A stretch of DNA of 64,000 bases from an uncultured Lachnospiraceae bacterium (GTDB lineage Bacteria > Bacillota > Clostridia > Lachnospirales > Lachnospiraceae), in contig CAOKWI010000009.1 in NCBI GenBank assembly GCA_948473115.1, positions 1 to 64,000 on the forward strand, read 5' to 3'. The position numbers and the translations under genes were made by a program. Position 1 is the stretch's first letter, and every line of letters begins with the position of its first letter. The notes under the pieces are model-generated. The model was not told where the DNA came from. It saw nothing but the letters and a program-made list of their open reading frames with translations, and did no database searches. This document shows positions 52,698 through 61,623 of this stretch, piece by piece.

Positions 52698-53816
52698 GTG
52701 AAGGTCAGATGGATAGAATTTGAAAACTTAAGAACGGGCTTAAAAATTGAGAGAGTGAATTTTTTTGATGATATTACTCTTTTGGTTGGACTGTCCGGAG
52801 TTGGAAAAACACAAATTCTAAATGCAATTGAATATTCATTGAAATTGGCTGTAAACAAAAACATTAGATTACAACCATATTTCGTGACATTGGGATTCGA
52901 AACGCAAGGTAAAACTTATGAATGGTCATATAAAATTGAAGAATCACAAGCAGAAATTGTGATAGAGGTAAAGGATGCAAATTATATATTTACTTATGAA
53001 AAATTATCAGAAAATGGAACTGTTTTATTATATAGGGACAATAATAATATTAGTGTGACAGGATATGAAAAAGTTCCAACACCCAAAAAAGATGAGAGCC
53101 TTTTGTTGCAATATTCACAAGATGCATCGATTAAAAGTATTATTATTGAATTGTCCAAGTTATACCCTATAGAAATTGATATGGATGTTAGAGGGGCAAT
53201 TGATAAAGAGAGTTTTAATATGTTTAAAGCAAAGGTAAATGAGAGTTTCAAAAAAAATAAAGAAGGTAATAGTTTTGAGCAATTCAGTCATTTGCCGGTT
53301 CCATTAAAGATTTATATTGCCAAAAAATATTTTCCAGATATTTATGCAAAAATTTTCGATTCAATTAAGGAACTATTTATGGAGATAAATGACATTGATA
53401 TTACAGAGGATCCACGTAGGGAATTATCGATGGTTTCTGTTGAAGTTTACGGTAAAACCTTAATGCAGCACGAAATATCCAATGGTATGTTAAAAACAAT
53501 ATATTATATTGTCGAGTTAATAACAATGTCTGATAATTCATTAGTTTTGATAGATGAATTCGAGAACGGATTAGGTGTTAACTGTATTGATATTTTAGCA
53601 GAATTATTATTAAATGAAAGAACGGATTTACAATTCATAATCACTAGCCATCACCCTAAAATTATTAATCAAGTGTCAAATTCTAAATGGAGAATTATTG
53701 AAAGAGATATTAATGTGGTGAAAAATAGTGACGCAGAGGAGTATGGGATATCTCATAGCCAGCATGACGCATATTTCAATTTGATTAATAGATGGGAATA
53801 CGAAGGTAAAATATAA
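52698..53816 (+). CDS. SMC/OLD-like ATPase, putative defence gene
   Basis: A 372-residue AAA ATPase. Walker A is GLSGVGKT near the N-terminus (VKVRWIEFENLRTG, then ITLLVGLSGVGKTQIL). Late motifs are SNGMLKTIYYIVELI (signature-like), Walker B LVLIDEFENGLG and LQFIITSHHPKII. A GTG start at 52698 is preferred, with AAAGAGG 8 nt upstream; in-frame ATGs at 52632 and 52668 lack sites. The stop overlaps the next gene start by one base (TAATG). ATPase-plus-TOPRIM pairs of this kind (RloAB, AbiL, PARIS-like) act in phage defence. Confidence 0.75.
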   Translation: MKVRWIEFENLRTGLKIERVNFFDDITLLVGLSGVGKTQILNAIEYSLKLAVNKNIRLQPYFVTLGFETQGKTYEWSYKIEESQAEIVIEVKDANYIFTYEKLSENGTVLLYRDNNNISVTGYEKVPTPKKDESLLLQYSQDASIKSIIIELSKLYPIEIDMDVRGAIDKESFNMFKAKVNESFKKNKEGNSFEQFSHLPVPLKIYIAKKYFPDIYAKIFDSIKELFMEINDIDITEDPRRELSMVSVEVYGKTLMQHEISNGMLKTIYYIVELITMSDNSLVLIDEFENGLGVNCIDILAELLLNERTDLQFIITSHHPKIINQVSNSKWRIIERDINVVKNSDAEEYGISHSQHDAYFNLINRWEYEGKI

Positions 53817-54676
53817 TGAATTACTATTTTTTGCTAGAAGATGAAAAATCATTTATTAAAGTGCTACCTAAATGGCTCGAGTACATGGGATTTTATAACA
53901 AGAGAGTTGCTGACATTGCGGAGATTACAGAAGATTGTTATGTAATGCAGAGCGGACAAGGTGTAACACAATTAATAACTAGTACATCGTTGCATTAATT
54001 CCTGAGTAATCAGCACTCGCTGTTCACGTCATCACTGCGTTGTCGTCAGTCAACGATGCCACCGCATCGCCTCCTTCCTCCGCCTTGCGCTGACGCAAAC
54101 ATCAAGCACTGATTTACTTCAGGATTAACGCAACGATGTACTAGAGCTTTATTTCAAACAATTGATACCATTTTTCAAAATGCTGGGAAGGTGGATCAAC
54201 TGATTGTTATATTGGATTCTGAGCAATATAATGTGGAATATAGAAAAAATGAAGTAAAACAGAAAATTGAGGATTATGTGGAAAGCCAAAGCATTAAATT
54301 AAATTTTACATACAAAATATTTGTGTGTAACCATTGCTTTGAAACTTGGCTGCTGGGAAACAGTAGTCTGTTTCCAGGTGATAATATAGGAAAAAATGAT
54401 TCTTTTTGGATATATTATAACCATTACAATGTTAAAGAAAGTGATCCGGAAGATATGTTACCTCCAATAGATGTCCATGAAACAATTGCGTCATATCATT
54501 TCCACTACCTTCATGAATTATGTAGATATAATAGAATAAAGTATACAAAAAAGAAACCAGAGATAATGTCACAAAAATCATATTTTGATGAAATAGTTAA
54601 GCGTATTAATAGTACTCCACATTTAGAGTCATTTTGCGAGTTTTATAATTATTTCATGTGTTTAGAGACCGTTTAG
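53816..54676 (+). pseudogene. TOPRIM/RloB-like partner gene disrupted by a MITE
   Basis: Two frames, 53816-53998 and one ending at 54676, are parts of one gene. Removing 53982-54143 (160-bp element plus one TA) restores a continuous frame of 232 residues: ...GVTQLIT-RALFQTIDTIF... The rebuilt protein has an N-terminal FLLEDEKS (acidic TOPRIM-like residue), LIVILDSEQ and FVCNHCFETWLLGN, resembling RloB/DUF4276-type proteins. It is co-translated with the ATPase. The insertion truncates the product after about 55 native residues, probably inactivating the system. Confidence 0.8.
53982..54141. mobile_element. 160-bp MITE (CTAGTACATCG family) inside the TOPRIM gene
   Basis: Bounded by TA duplications (53980-53981 and 54142-54143). 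The ends CTAGTACATCGTTGC and GCAACGATGTACTAG are exact inverted repeats. The interior holds a ~53-bp core (TGCGTTGTCGTCAGTCAACG and on) identical to that of the copy at 60526. TA duplication suggests mobilisation by an IS630/mariner-type transposase. Confidence 0.85.
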
Positions 54677-54679
54677 ATT

Positions 54680-54919
54680 TTAGGTGTCAAAAATAAGGGC
54701 ATAGAAACCCCTAAACCAAATATGTATTATCGTCTTAATGGCTTTCACCCTGTGTTTCTGCCCTTTCAAATCATTCTGCTTTTCATACAGATTATTGCGT
54801 TCCTTACAGAGTTCTTTCATGCTCTCCGACTGCGCCCGCGCGCTCTCCTGGCAATTCGGCGCTCTCTTCTTATAGTCCTCGGTCAGACTGAAGATTGTAT
54901 TATTGTTTTCATTTGTCAA
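54680..54919 (-). CDS. Small charged ORF, doubtful
   Basis: A possible 79-residue product (SLTEDYKKRAPNCQESARAQ; KELCKERNNLYEKQNDLKGQ) with coding-like, helical, charged composition. It has only a TTG start and no clear ribosome site. It may be the tail of a degraded gene. Confidence 0.3.
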   Translation of the reverse strand: MTNENNNTIFSLTEDYKKRAPNCQESARAQSESMKELCKERNNLYEKQNDLKGQKHRVKAIKTIIHIWFRGFYALIFDT

Positions 54920-55014
54920 TTACGGCAATCCTATTTTCATTTTTGATATTTAGGGGATTTTGGGAAATAAGTATTGCATCCTGTAGGCGGGGTGGGTACA
55001 ATATATAAAATGGT

Positions 55015-55077
55015 GTAACAGTTCAATCAGGAGGGGCTTGCATTCCTCCCTGTGAATGGCGTGGGCTGAACTGTTGC
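55015..55077. repeat. 63-bp TGTAACAGTTC-family element
   Basis: GTAACAGTTCA (55015-55025) and CTGAACTGTTGC (55066-55077) are inverted ends with one change. The core shares GGGGCTTGC with the copy at the window start. It sits directly upstream of the SGNH hydrolase operon. Confidence 0.65.
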
Positions 55078-55135
55078 AAAATGGTTATGAGAGAAGCAGT
55101 GGAAAAAACAGTCATTCCGGAATGGAGGATTTAAG

Positions 55136-56848
55136 GTGGCTGATCAAACGGAGCAGACGGAACAAAAGGAACAGGAACAGTGCATGGGTGCGGGCGGTAT
55201 GATGGGGTGTCTGAAAGCGGACACGGAGATGGTTTATCATGATATCACCTACGGAGAGGAAGCGCCCGGATGGGTGGACGGCGTATATTATCCCAGGACT
55301 GCCCGGAAGGAGCCGGGGAAAAGCTTCCTGGAGGAGCGGGACGGCATTCTTAGGATCCACAGCCGCGTGTGGCAGGAGATCGAGGAAACCGGTTTCGGCA
55401 TTTATTTTTATGAGGAAACGACACAAATGTCAGGAAAGCTTTCCGGCAGTAATTATCTGATAAAAGCGGTTCTGGTAAATCCCACGGAGGAGCCCTATGC
55501 CTGTCACATCCGGGTAAACGGGATTGTGAAGGCGGAAGCGGTCACGGTAGCGCCGGGGGAGGAGAGGGAGGCGTCAGTCACGCTCTGCCTTACCGATGAC
55601 CATTTTACCCTGACCTTTGTCACGGCAGCATTGCCGGAGATTCAGGATCGGGTGCTGGAGGGGGATGTCTACATCAGTTCCCTTGAAATCGTGGGGCAGC
55701 CGCCCCTGGAGAAGCGGCAGATTCCCAGAATCTTTCTGGTATCCGATTCCACGGTACAGAGCTATGAGAAGCGCTTTTATCCCCAGACGGGCTGGGGACA
55801 GGTGCTTTGCCAGTTTTTTAAGGGTTACGGGCAGTACCGGGAGTATCCGGCGGAGCACAGCACTTATTCCCTGGCCAGGACTTATGAGCTTCCCCGGGCG
55901 GTGATTGAAAACCGTTCCATCGGCGGCAGGAGCGCAAGGTCTTTCTATGATGAGGGAAAGCTGGATCAGGTGCTGGAGATATTATGTCCCGGCGATTATA
56001 TGTTTGTGCAGTTTGCCCACAATGACGCCACGGCCATCCGGCCGAACCGGTACATACCTGCGGAGGAATTTCCTTTTTTCCTGCAGCGCTATATTGACGC
56101 GTGCAGGCGCAGAGGGGCGCAGTGTGTCCTGGTGACGCCTGTGACCATGCGGGTCCTGGAGGAGGACGGCAGCAATAAGCTGTGTTTTGCCGAGTATCGG
56201 GAACAGGTGTTAAAGCTGGGTGAGGAGCAGAAGATTCCCGTGCTGGATCTCGGTAAGCGGAGTAATGACTATGTCAATCAGATCGGCTCTGAGGCCAGCA
56301 AGGGTCTGTATATGTGGCTGGAGGAGGGGGAATACCCTGAGGGCGCTTATGCTGCGGGAGTTTCCGACAAGGCCCATCTCCAGGAATATGGCGCCAGGGT
56401 CTATGCGGATATGGTGGCGCAGCTGATACAGGAGTATGACCGGGACGGACAGCTGGACGAATTGAAAGAGTTGGTTCAGCCAAAGCCCATAGAGGATATA
56501 GAGAAGCCTGAAAAGCGGACTGACGGCGCCGGCAGGGCGAGAGTGTACGCGGAGGATGCGGTGACCGGCTTTGTGGCCCAGGAAATCTCCGTGGAGAACG
56601 GCAGGGGCAGCTTTCTGCTCAACTGGAGCCTTGTGGAAAACGCGGTCATGTATCACATCTATGGCAAGAAGAAAGAGGAGCTTACCTTTGAGGTGGTGCG
56701 GACCGTGACGAAAGAAGAAAAAGAGTCCCTGGCTGTGTTCCCCTTTACCGCGGAGGCGGGCAATTTCTGGCAGTATTATGTGACGGCTGTCTTTGCCAAC
56801 GGCAGCGAGGGACACGCAAGCAGGATGATTGAGGTTGATTTGACATGA
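55136..56848 (+). CDS. SGNH/GDSL hydrolase, rhamnogalacturonan acetylesterase-like
   Basis: A 570-residue protein. An N-terminal beta-rich region (about 1-195) precedes an SGNH esterase. Block I is FLVSDSTVQS, Gly block VIENRSIGGRSARSF, Asn block FAHND and the catalytic D-x-x-H is SDKAHLQEYG. A C-terminal FN3-like domain (about 475-570) ends in YYVTAVFANGSEGHAS. The best match is the rhamnogalacturonan acetylesterase group, removing acetyl from pectin-type glycans. No signal peptide is seen, so action on imported oligosaccharides is likely. The GTG start has GGAGG 8 nt upstream. Its stop overlaps the next ABC gene (ATGA). Confidence 0.8.
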   Translation: MADQTEQTEQKEQEQCMGAGGMMGCLKADTEMVYHDITYGEEAPGWVDGVYYPRTARKEPGKSFLEERDGILRIHSRVWQEIEETGFGIYFYEETTQMSGKLSGSNYLIKAVLVNPTEEPYACHIRVNGIVKAEAVTVAPGEEREASVTLCLTDDHFTLTFVTAALPEIQDRVLEGDVYISSLEIVGQPPLEKRQIPRIFLVSDSTVQSYEKRFYPQTGWGQVLCQFFKGYGQYREYPAEHSTYSLARTYELPRAVIENRSIGGRSARSFYDEGKLDQVLEILCPGDYMFVQFAHNDATAIRPNRYIPAEEFPFFLQRYIDACRRRGAQCVLVTPVTMRVLEEDGSNKLCFAEYREQVLKLGEEQKIPVLDLGKRSNDYVNQIGSEASKGLYMWLEEGEYPEGAYAAGVSDKAHLQEYGARVYADMVAQLIQEYDRDGQLDELKELVQPKPIEDIEKPEKRTDGAGRARVYAEDAVTGFVAQEISVENGRGSFLLNWSLVENAVMYHIYGKKKEELTFEVVRTVTKEEKESLAVFPFTAEAGNFWQYYVTAVFANGSEGHASRMIEVDLT

Positions 56849-58611
56849 AAAAATTTTCTCTTACCCCATATTTATGGAAATATAAATGGAATTATATCGC
56901 AGGAATCATTATCCTGCTGCTGGTAGACCTTGCCAGCCTTTATATCCCGCAGTACACGGGGGAGATCATAGACGGCCTGACGGAGGGAGCCTTCGGCATG
57001 AAGGGAGTGATCCCCATACTGGTTAAGATCTTTGCGGCAGGCATTGTCATGACGCTGGGACGTTTTGGCTGGAGATATTTTCTCCAGGGCGCGGCGCGGG
57101 GAATAGAGTATCATCTCCGCAACGATATGTTCGGGCATCTGGAAACCCTGTCGGCCAGATATTTTAACAGCCACAAGACGGGAGACCTGATGGCTCATTT
57201 TACCAATGACCTGCAGGCCATCCGGCAGGCGGTGGGTATGGCGGTGGTGACTACCTTTGACGCGGTGGTCATGACGGTCATGGTGCTGGTGAAAATGATC
57301 GTGTATGTGGATTTCCGGCTGACGCTGCTGGCATTTATTCCCCTGATCCTGGTGGCAATCGGCTGCTATTTTTACGGCATTGAAGTAAAAAAGCGGCAGC
57401 TGCGGCGGCAGGATGCCTTCTCCGAGCTGTCGGACAAAGCCCAGGAGAGCCTGGCAGGCGTCCGGGTATTGAAGGCGTTTGTCCAGGAGGAAGCGGATTT
57501 TAAAGCCTTTGAGGCGGCAAGCCTTAACAACATGGAGAAGAATCTGGCGGTGGTAAAGCTTCGCACCATCTTCGGACCGCTGCTGGATGCCATCACCGGC
57601 GTCAGCCTTCTGCTGACCCTGGTTTTCGGCGGGAAAATGGTGCTGAACGGACAAGTCAGCATCGGCCAGTTCGTGGCCTTCAACACTTATATCGGCATGC
57701 TGGTGTGGCCCATGATTGCCTGCGGAGACTGTATCAACTCGTTCACCCAGGCGGCAGCGGCGTTCAAGCGTATCGCATGCATTTTCGCGGAAAAGCCGGA
57801 CATTGTGGACAAATATCCCGAGTGGACGGAAACAGACCACATCAAAGGGGATATTCAGCTGAATGACCTGACTTTTACATATCCTGACGGGGAATTTCCG
57901 GTGCTGAAAAATATCAATCTGCATATCAGGGCGGGGGAGATGCTGGCGATCCTGGGCAGGACAGGCAGCGGGAAATCCTCCCTGGCGGACCTGCTTATGC
58001 GTGTCTATGACTGCGGGGAGGGGATGCTGCTGATCGACGGGAAGCCCATCGACGAGATTCCCCTGGCCATGCTCCACCGTGACGTGGCTTATGTGCCACA
58101 GGATAATTTCCTGTTCTCCGACACGCTGGAGGAAAATATTGCATTCGGGCTGGAGGAGAGGATTGTGGAGCATCCGGAGCTGCGGAAGCGGATTCATCAG
58201 GCAGCAAGGCTTGCCTGTATCCACGACAATATCATGGAGTTTCCGGAAAATTATGGAACTGTGGTGGGAGAGAGGGGCGTCACCCTGTCCGGCGGGCAGA
58301 AGCAGCGCAGCTCCATTGCCAGGGCACTGCTGATGAACGCACCCATCCTGATCCTGGATGATTCCCTCTCGGCGGTGGATACGGACACGGAGGAACAAAT
58401 TCTGGAAAATCTGGTGCAGCTGCGCCAGGGCATGACCACGATCCTCATTGCGCACCGTGTATCCACCTTACAGAAAGCGGATCATATCGCCGTGCTGACG
58501 GAGGGCGAGATGACGGAGTACGGCACCCACGAGGAGCTGCTGGAGCTGGGTGGCTTCTATGCCCATATCTATGAGAAGCAGCAGCTGGAGCAGGAATTGA
58601 AGGAACTATAA
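56845..58611 (+). CDS. ABC exporter half-transporter
   Basis: A 588-residue ABC exporter subunit. Six transmembrane helices (about 15-310) precede an NBD with Walker A GRTGSGKSS, signature LSGGQKQRSSIARA, Walker B ILILDDSLSAVD and switch AHRVS. The Walker B Glu is replaced by Asp (LDDS), as in the degenerate site of heterodimeric exporters. The start overlaps the SGNH gene stop. It pairs with the next gene. Confidence 0.92.
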   Translation: MKKFSLTPYLWKYKWNYIAGIIILLLVDLASLYIPQYTGEIIDGLTEGAFGMKGVIPILVKIFAAGIVMTLGRFGWRYFLQGAARGIEYHLRNDMFGHLETLSARYFNSHKTGDLMAHFTNDLQAIRQAVGMAVVTTFDAVVMTVMVLVKMIVYVDFRLTLLAFIPLILVAIGCYFYGIEVKKRQLRRQDAFSELSDKAQESLAGVRVLKAFVQEEADFKAFEAASLNNMEKNLAVVKLRTIFGPLLDAITGVSLLLTLVFGGKMVLNGQVSIGQFVAFNTYIGMLVWPMIACGDCINSFTQAAAAFKRIACIFAEKPDIVDKYPEWTETDHIKGDIQLNDLTFTYPDGEFPVLKNINLHIRAGEMLAILGRTGSGKSSLADLLMRVYDCGEGMLLIDGKPIDEIPLAMLHRDVAYVPQDNFLFSDTLEENIAFGLEERIVEHPELRKRIHQAARLACIHDNIMEFPENYGTVVGERGVTLSGGQKQRSSIARALLMNAPILILDDSLSAVDTDTEEQILENLVQLRQGMTTILIAHRVSTLQKADHIAVLTEGEMTEYGTHEELLELGGFYAHIYEKQQLEQELKEL

Positions 58612-58635
58612 AGGCGGAAAGGAGCGTATTGTAAT

Positions 58636-60411
58636 ATGAGTGTTTTGACGGAAGACAATCTGGAATCTAATTATAAGGGAAACGCGCTGCTTCATCTGCT
58701 TTCCTATATGAAGCCCTACGCGGGCTGGATGCTTTTAAGCCTTGTGCTGGTGCTTGCCCTGACGGGAATCGACCTGTACCGGCCCACCCTGATCGGAAAT
58801 GCGGTGGATACCTTTGAGGCCAACGGCAATTACGACGTTATCATGGAAACGGCAATCAAATACGGGATTGTGCTGGCGTTAAGCTTTGTCTTTAACATCT
58901 CCCAGACATGGATCCTGCAGAAGACGGGACAGAGCATCATTCATACGGTCCGCAAGGAGCTGTATGCCCATATCCAGAGTCTCAGCAGCCGCTACTTTGA
59001 CCTGACTCCCGTGGGCAAGCTGGTGACCAGGGTGACGAATGATGTGGAGGCGTTGAATGAAATGTACTCCGGTATCCTGGTCAGGCTGTTCCGAAACATT
59101 ATCAAGATCATCGGTCTGGCGGCGGTGATGCTGCTGATGGACTGGAGGCTGGCGCTGATTTCCTTCGTGCTGCTCCCCGTTGTGGCAGTGCTTACCGTGG
59201 TATTCCGGAAGATCGCCAGGGAGACCTATCGGCTGTCCAGGACAAGGCTGACGGATATCAATACGTTTCTGTCGGAAAATATTTCCGGTATGCGCATTAT
59301 CCAGATCTTTGGAAGGGAACAGCGCAAATTTGAGGAATTTGACGATAAGAATCAAAAGCTGTTCAAGGCTTACTACCGGGAGATGCTGGTGTTTGCGTTC
59401 TTCCGCCCGCTGATCTATATCCTGAGCGTCATCTCACTGATGATCGTGCTGGGCGTGGGCAGCAGGGATGTGCTGGGGCAGGTGATCTCCATCGGTACGC
59501 TGTACATCTTCGCCCAGTATATTCAGTCCTTCTTCGAACCGATCCAGGAGCTGGCGGAGCAGTTTTCCACACTGCAGTCCTGTATCGCTTCCGCGGAGAA
59601 GATTTTTACCATCATGAATGAGGAGCCCACGGTGAAGGAAGATGACAACCCTGTCATATTGCCGGGGATTAAAGGGAAGATCGAGTTCTCCCATGTGTGG
59701 TTTGCCTACGACAACGAAAATTATGTGCTGCGGGATGTGTCCTTTGTCATAGAGCCGGGACAGAGCGTGGCCTTTGTGGGCGCTACGGGGGCGGGAAAAT
59801 CCTCTATCCTGAATCTGATCGGCAGATACTATGATATCCAGAAGGGAAATATCTATATTGACGGCGTGGATATCCGGAGACTGAGCAAGAAACAGCTGCG
59901 CAGCGCCATCGGGCAGATGCAGCAGGATGTGTTTATCTTTGAGGGAAATATTGAGAGCAACATCCGGCTCTATGATGAGGACATTACACCGGATCAGATC
60001 AAGGAGGCGGCGGAATATGTCAATGCGTCCCATTTTATAGAGAGACTGCCGGGGAAATATCAGGAGACGGTCTCCGAGAGGGGCGCGACCTTCTCGGCCG
60101 GGGAGAGGCAGCTGCTATCCTTTGCCAGGACGCTTGCCCATAAGCCCCAGATCCTGGTGATGGATGAGGCCACTGCCAATATTGATACGGAGACAGAGCT
60201 TCTGATTCAGGAAGCGCTTGAGAAGCTGATGAAGGGCAGGACGACCATTATGGTGGCACACCGTCTGTCCACCATCCAGCATGCGGACTGCATTATGGTC
60301 ATGCATAAGGGTAAGATCAGGGAGCAGGGGACACATCAGGAGCTCCTGGCCCAGAATGGCATTTATAAGAAATTATATGAATTACAGATCCAGCATGAGG
60401 TTTCCGCCTGA
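58636..60411 (+). CDS. ABC exporter half-transporter
   Basis: A 591-residue ABC exporter subunit. Its NBD has Walker A GATGAGKSS, signature FSAGERQLLSFART (variant of LSGGQ), Walker B ILVMDEATANID and switch AHRLS. Together with the preceding subunit (LDDS Walker B, canonical signature) it makes a typical asymmetric heterodimer. GGAAAGGAG lies 11 nt upstream. The substrate is unknown; the operon with an SGNH esterase is unusual. Confidence 0.92.
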   Translation: MSVLTEDNLESNYKGNALLHLLSYMKPYAGWMLLSLVLVLALTGIDLYRPTLIGNAVDTFEANGNYDVIMETAIKYGIVLALSFVFNISQTWILQKTGQSIIHTVRKELYAHIQSLSSRYFDLTPVGKLVTRVTNDVEALNEMYSGILVRLFRNIIKIIGLAAVMLLMDWRLALISFVLLPVVAVLTVVFRKIARETYRLSRTRLTDINTFLSENISGMRIIQIFGREQRKFEEFDDKNQKLFKAYYREMLVFAFFRPLIYILSVISLMIVLGVGSRDVLGQVISIGTLYIFAQYIQSFFEPIQELAEQFSTLQSCIASAEKIFTIMNEEPTVKEDDNPVILPGIKGKIEFSHVWFAYDNENYVLRDVSFVIEPGQSVAFVGATGAGKSSILNLIGRYYDIQKGNIYIDGVDIRRLSKKQLRSAIGQMQQDVFIFEGNIESNIRLYDEDITPDQIKEAAEYVNASHFIERLPGKYQETVSERGATFSAGERQLLSFARTLAHKPQILVMDEATANIDTETELLIQEALEKLMKGRTTIMVAHRLSTIQHADCIMVMHKGKIREQGTHQELLAQNGIYKKLYELQIQHEVSA

Positions 60412-60495
60412 AAAAAGGCTGTGCTGCCACAGGACTGGAATGATGGCATGACAGATTGGGTATAATGGAAGATAAGCCCATGGAAAAACCTTTTT

Positions 60496-60525
60496 TAGGG
60501 AAACGCTGATGAAAGCGTTTCCCTA
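60496..60525. repeat. AGGGAAACGCT hairpin element, copy C
   Basis: TAGGGAAACGCT (60496-60507) and AGCGTTTCCCTA (60514-60525) are exact inverted repeats with loop gatgaa. The right tip merges with the MITE that follows. Confidence 0.75.
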
Positions 60526-60683
60526 GTACATCGAATAATAAGTAACCAGCCATATGACTTGCCTGAATTTCCATCTGCTGCGTTGTCGTCAGTCAACGAT
60601 GCCACCGCATCGCCTCCTTCCTCCGCCTTGCATATGAAAATTCATTCTGCGTCATATAGCTAGAAACTTATTTTTCGATGTAC
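60526..60683. mobile_element. MITE, CTAGTACATCG family, intact copy
   Basis: TA at 60524-60525 and 60684-60685 flank it. Inverted ends CTAGTACATCGAATAATAAG and its near-complement are visible. The ~53-bp core is identical to that of the copy interrupting the TOPRIM gene. Non-coding. Confidence 0.8.
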
Positions 60684-60741
60684 TAGATTGATAAATTGAC
60701 AGGAAGGACACGGCAATGCCGTGCAGAAAGGAATGAAAGCT

Positions 60742-61461
60742 ATGAGAAAGAAATGGATAGTGTATTTATGTGCAGGGGTTATGGTGATGAGCCTGGCGGC
60801 CTGCGGAAACGGCGATAAGACCGGGGAGAGCCAGAACGGTACATCGGGGAGCCAGACGGAGAGCGATGCACTGGCGGGAAACCAGACAGGAAGCGGAGCG
60901 GGTGATCAGGCATCCGGAGGAGCAGGAGACCAGCCCGGGAGCAGCTCCGGGGCGGGAAATGCGGAGCAGAGCAGTTCCGCGGCGGGAAACGGCCACAATT
61001 ACGAGGAGGGCTGGACCGAGGAGATGGAAGGGATCAAGGCTGCCATCCTGGAGCAGGCGGGAGACAATTACTTCCCCGATATGGCCCTGCTGCCCGATAT
61101 GCTGGAGGCACAGTTCGGGATTACCGCGGATATGTATGACGATTACTTCGCGGAGATGCCGATGATCAGCGCAAATGTAGATACCTTATTGATAATCAAG
61201 GCAAAGGATGGTAAGGTGGAGGATGTGGAAGCTGCCCTGGAGGCTTATCGTGATGTCCAGATCAACGGGGCGATGCAATATCCCAAGAATATCGGTGTTG
61301 TGCAGGGATCCCGGATTGAGACCATCGGAAATTATGTCTGCTTTTCCCAGCTGGGCGGCGACACCACGGATCTGATGGAAAGCGACGACGAGGCGGTGAT
61401 CGTTCATTGCCAGGAGCTGAATGACCTTGTGATCGGGATCATCCGTCAGAAGGTAGAGTGA
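60742..61461 (+). CDS. DUF4358 lipoprotein
   Basis: A 239-residue lipoprotein with signal KKWIVYLCAGVMVMSLAACG (lipobox LAAC). A Ser/Gly/Gln-rich linker (about 25-85) precedes a DUF4358 domain (LLPDMLEAQFGITADMYDDY; LLIIKAKDGKVEDVEAALEA; YPKNIGVVQGSRIETIGNYV). In Clostridia this family commonly neighbours MBOAT and DHHW genes, as here. AAAGGA lies 9 nt upstream. It is anchored outside the membrane; role unknown. Confidence 0.82.
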   Translation: MRKKWIVYLCAGVMVMSLAACGNGDKTGESQNGTSGSQTESDALAGNQTGSGAGDQASGGAGDQPGSSSGAGNAEQSSSAAGNGHNYEEGWTEEMEGIKAAILEQAGDNYFPDMALLPDMLEAQFGITADMYDDYFAEMPMISANVDTLLIIKAKDGKVEDVEAALEAYRDVQINGAMQYPKNIGVVQGSRIETIGNYVCFSQLGGDTTDLMESDDEAVIVHCQELNDLVIGIIRQKVE

Positions 61462-61483
61462 ACGGACTTGAACTGCAGCGGAG

Positions 61484-61547
61484 CGTAGACCAACGCAGCG
61501 ATGGCGTGAACAGCGAGTGCTGATGACTCAGGAATGAATGTAGTACT
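61484..61547. repeat. Degenerate partial copy of the CTAGTACATCG MITE
   Basis: The stretch GAACAGCGAGTGCTGATGAC TCAGGAAT closely matches the reverse complement of the left end of the element at 53982. It ends in TAGTACTA. It lacks the other end. Confidence 0.6.
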
Positions 61548-61575
61548 AAGGAAACGCTTTCATAGCGTTTCCCTA
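61547..61575. repeat. AGGGAAACGCT hairpin element, copy D
   Basis: TAAGGAAACGCT (61547-61558) pairs with AGCGTTTCCCTA (61564-61575) with one mismatch. It abuts the MITE remnant, as copy C abuts an intact MITE. Confidence 0.7.
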
Positions 61576-61623
61576 AGAATTTGTGGATGGGAATGCCGTC
61601 TGCGCGGCGGAATGAGAGGAAAA

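Noticed and set aside
56872..58455. Long minus-strand open frame (527 codons)
   Set aside because: It is antisense to a clear ABC exporter gene, has His/Gln-rich non-protein-like composition and no ribosome site.
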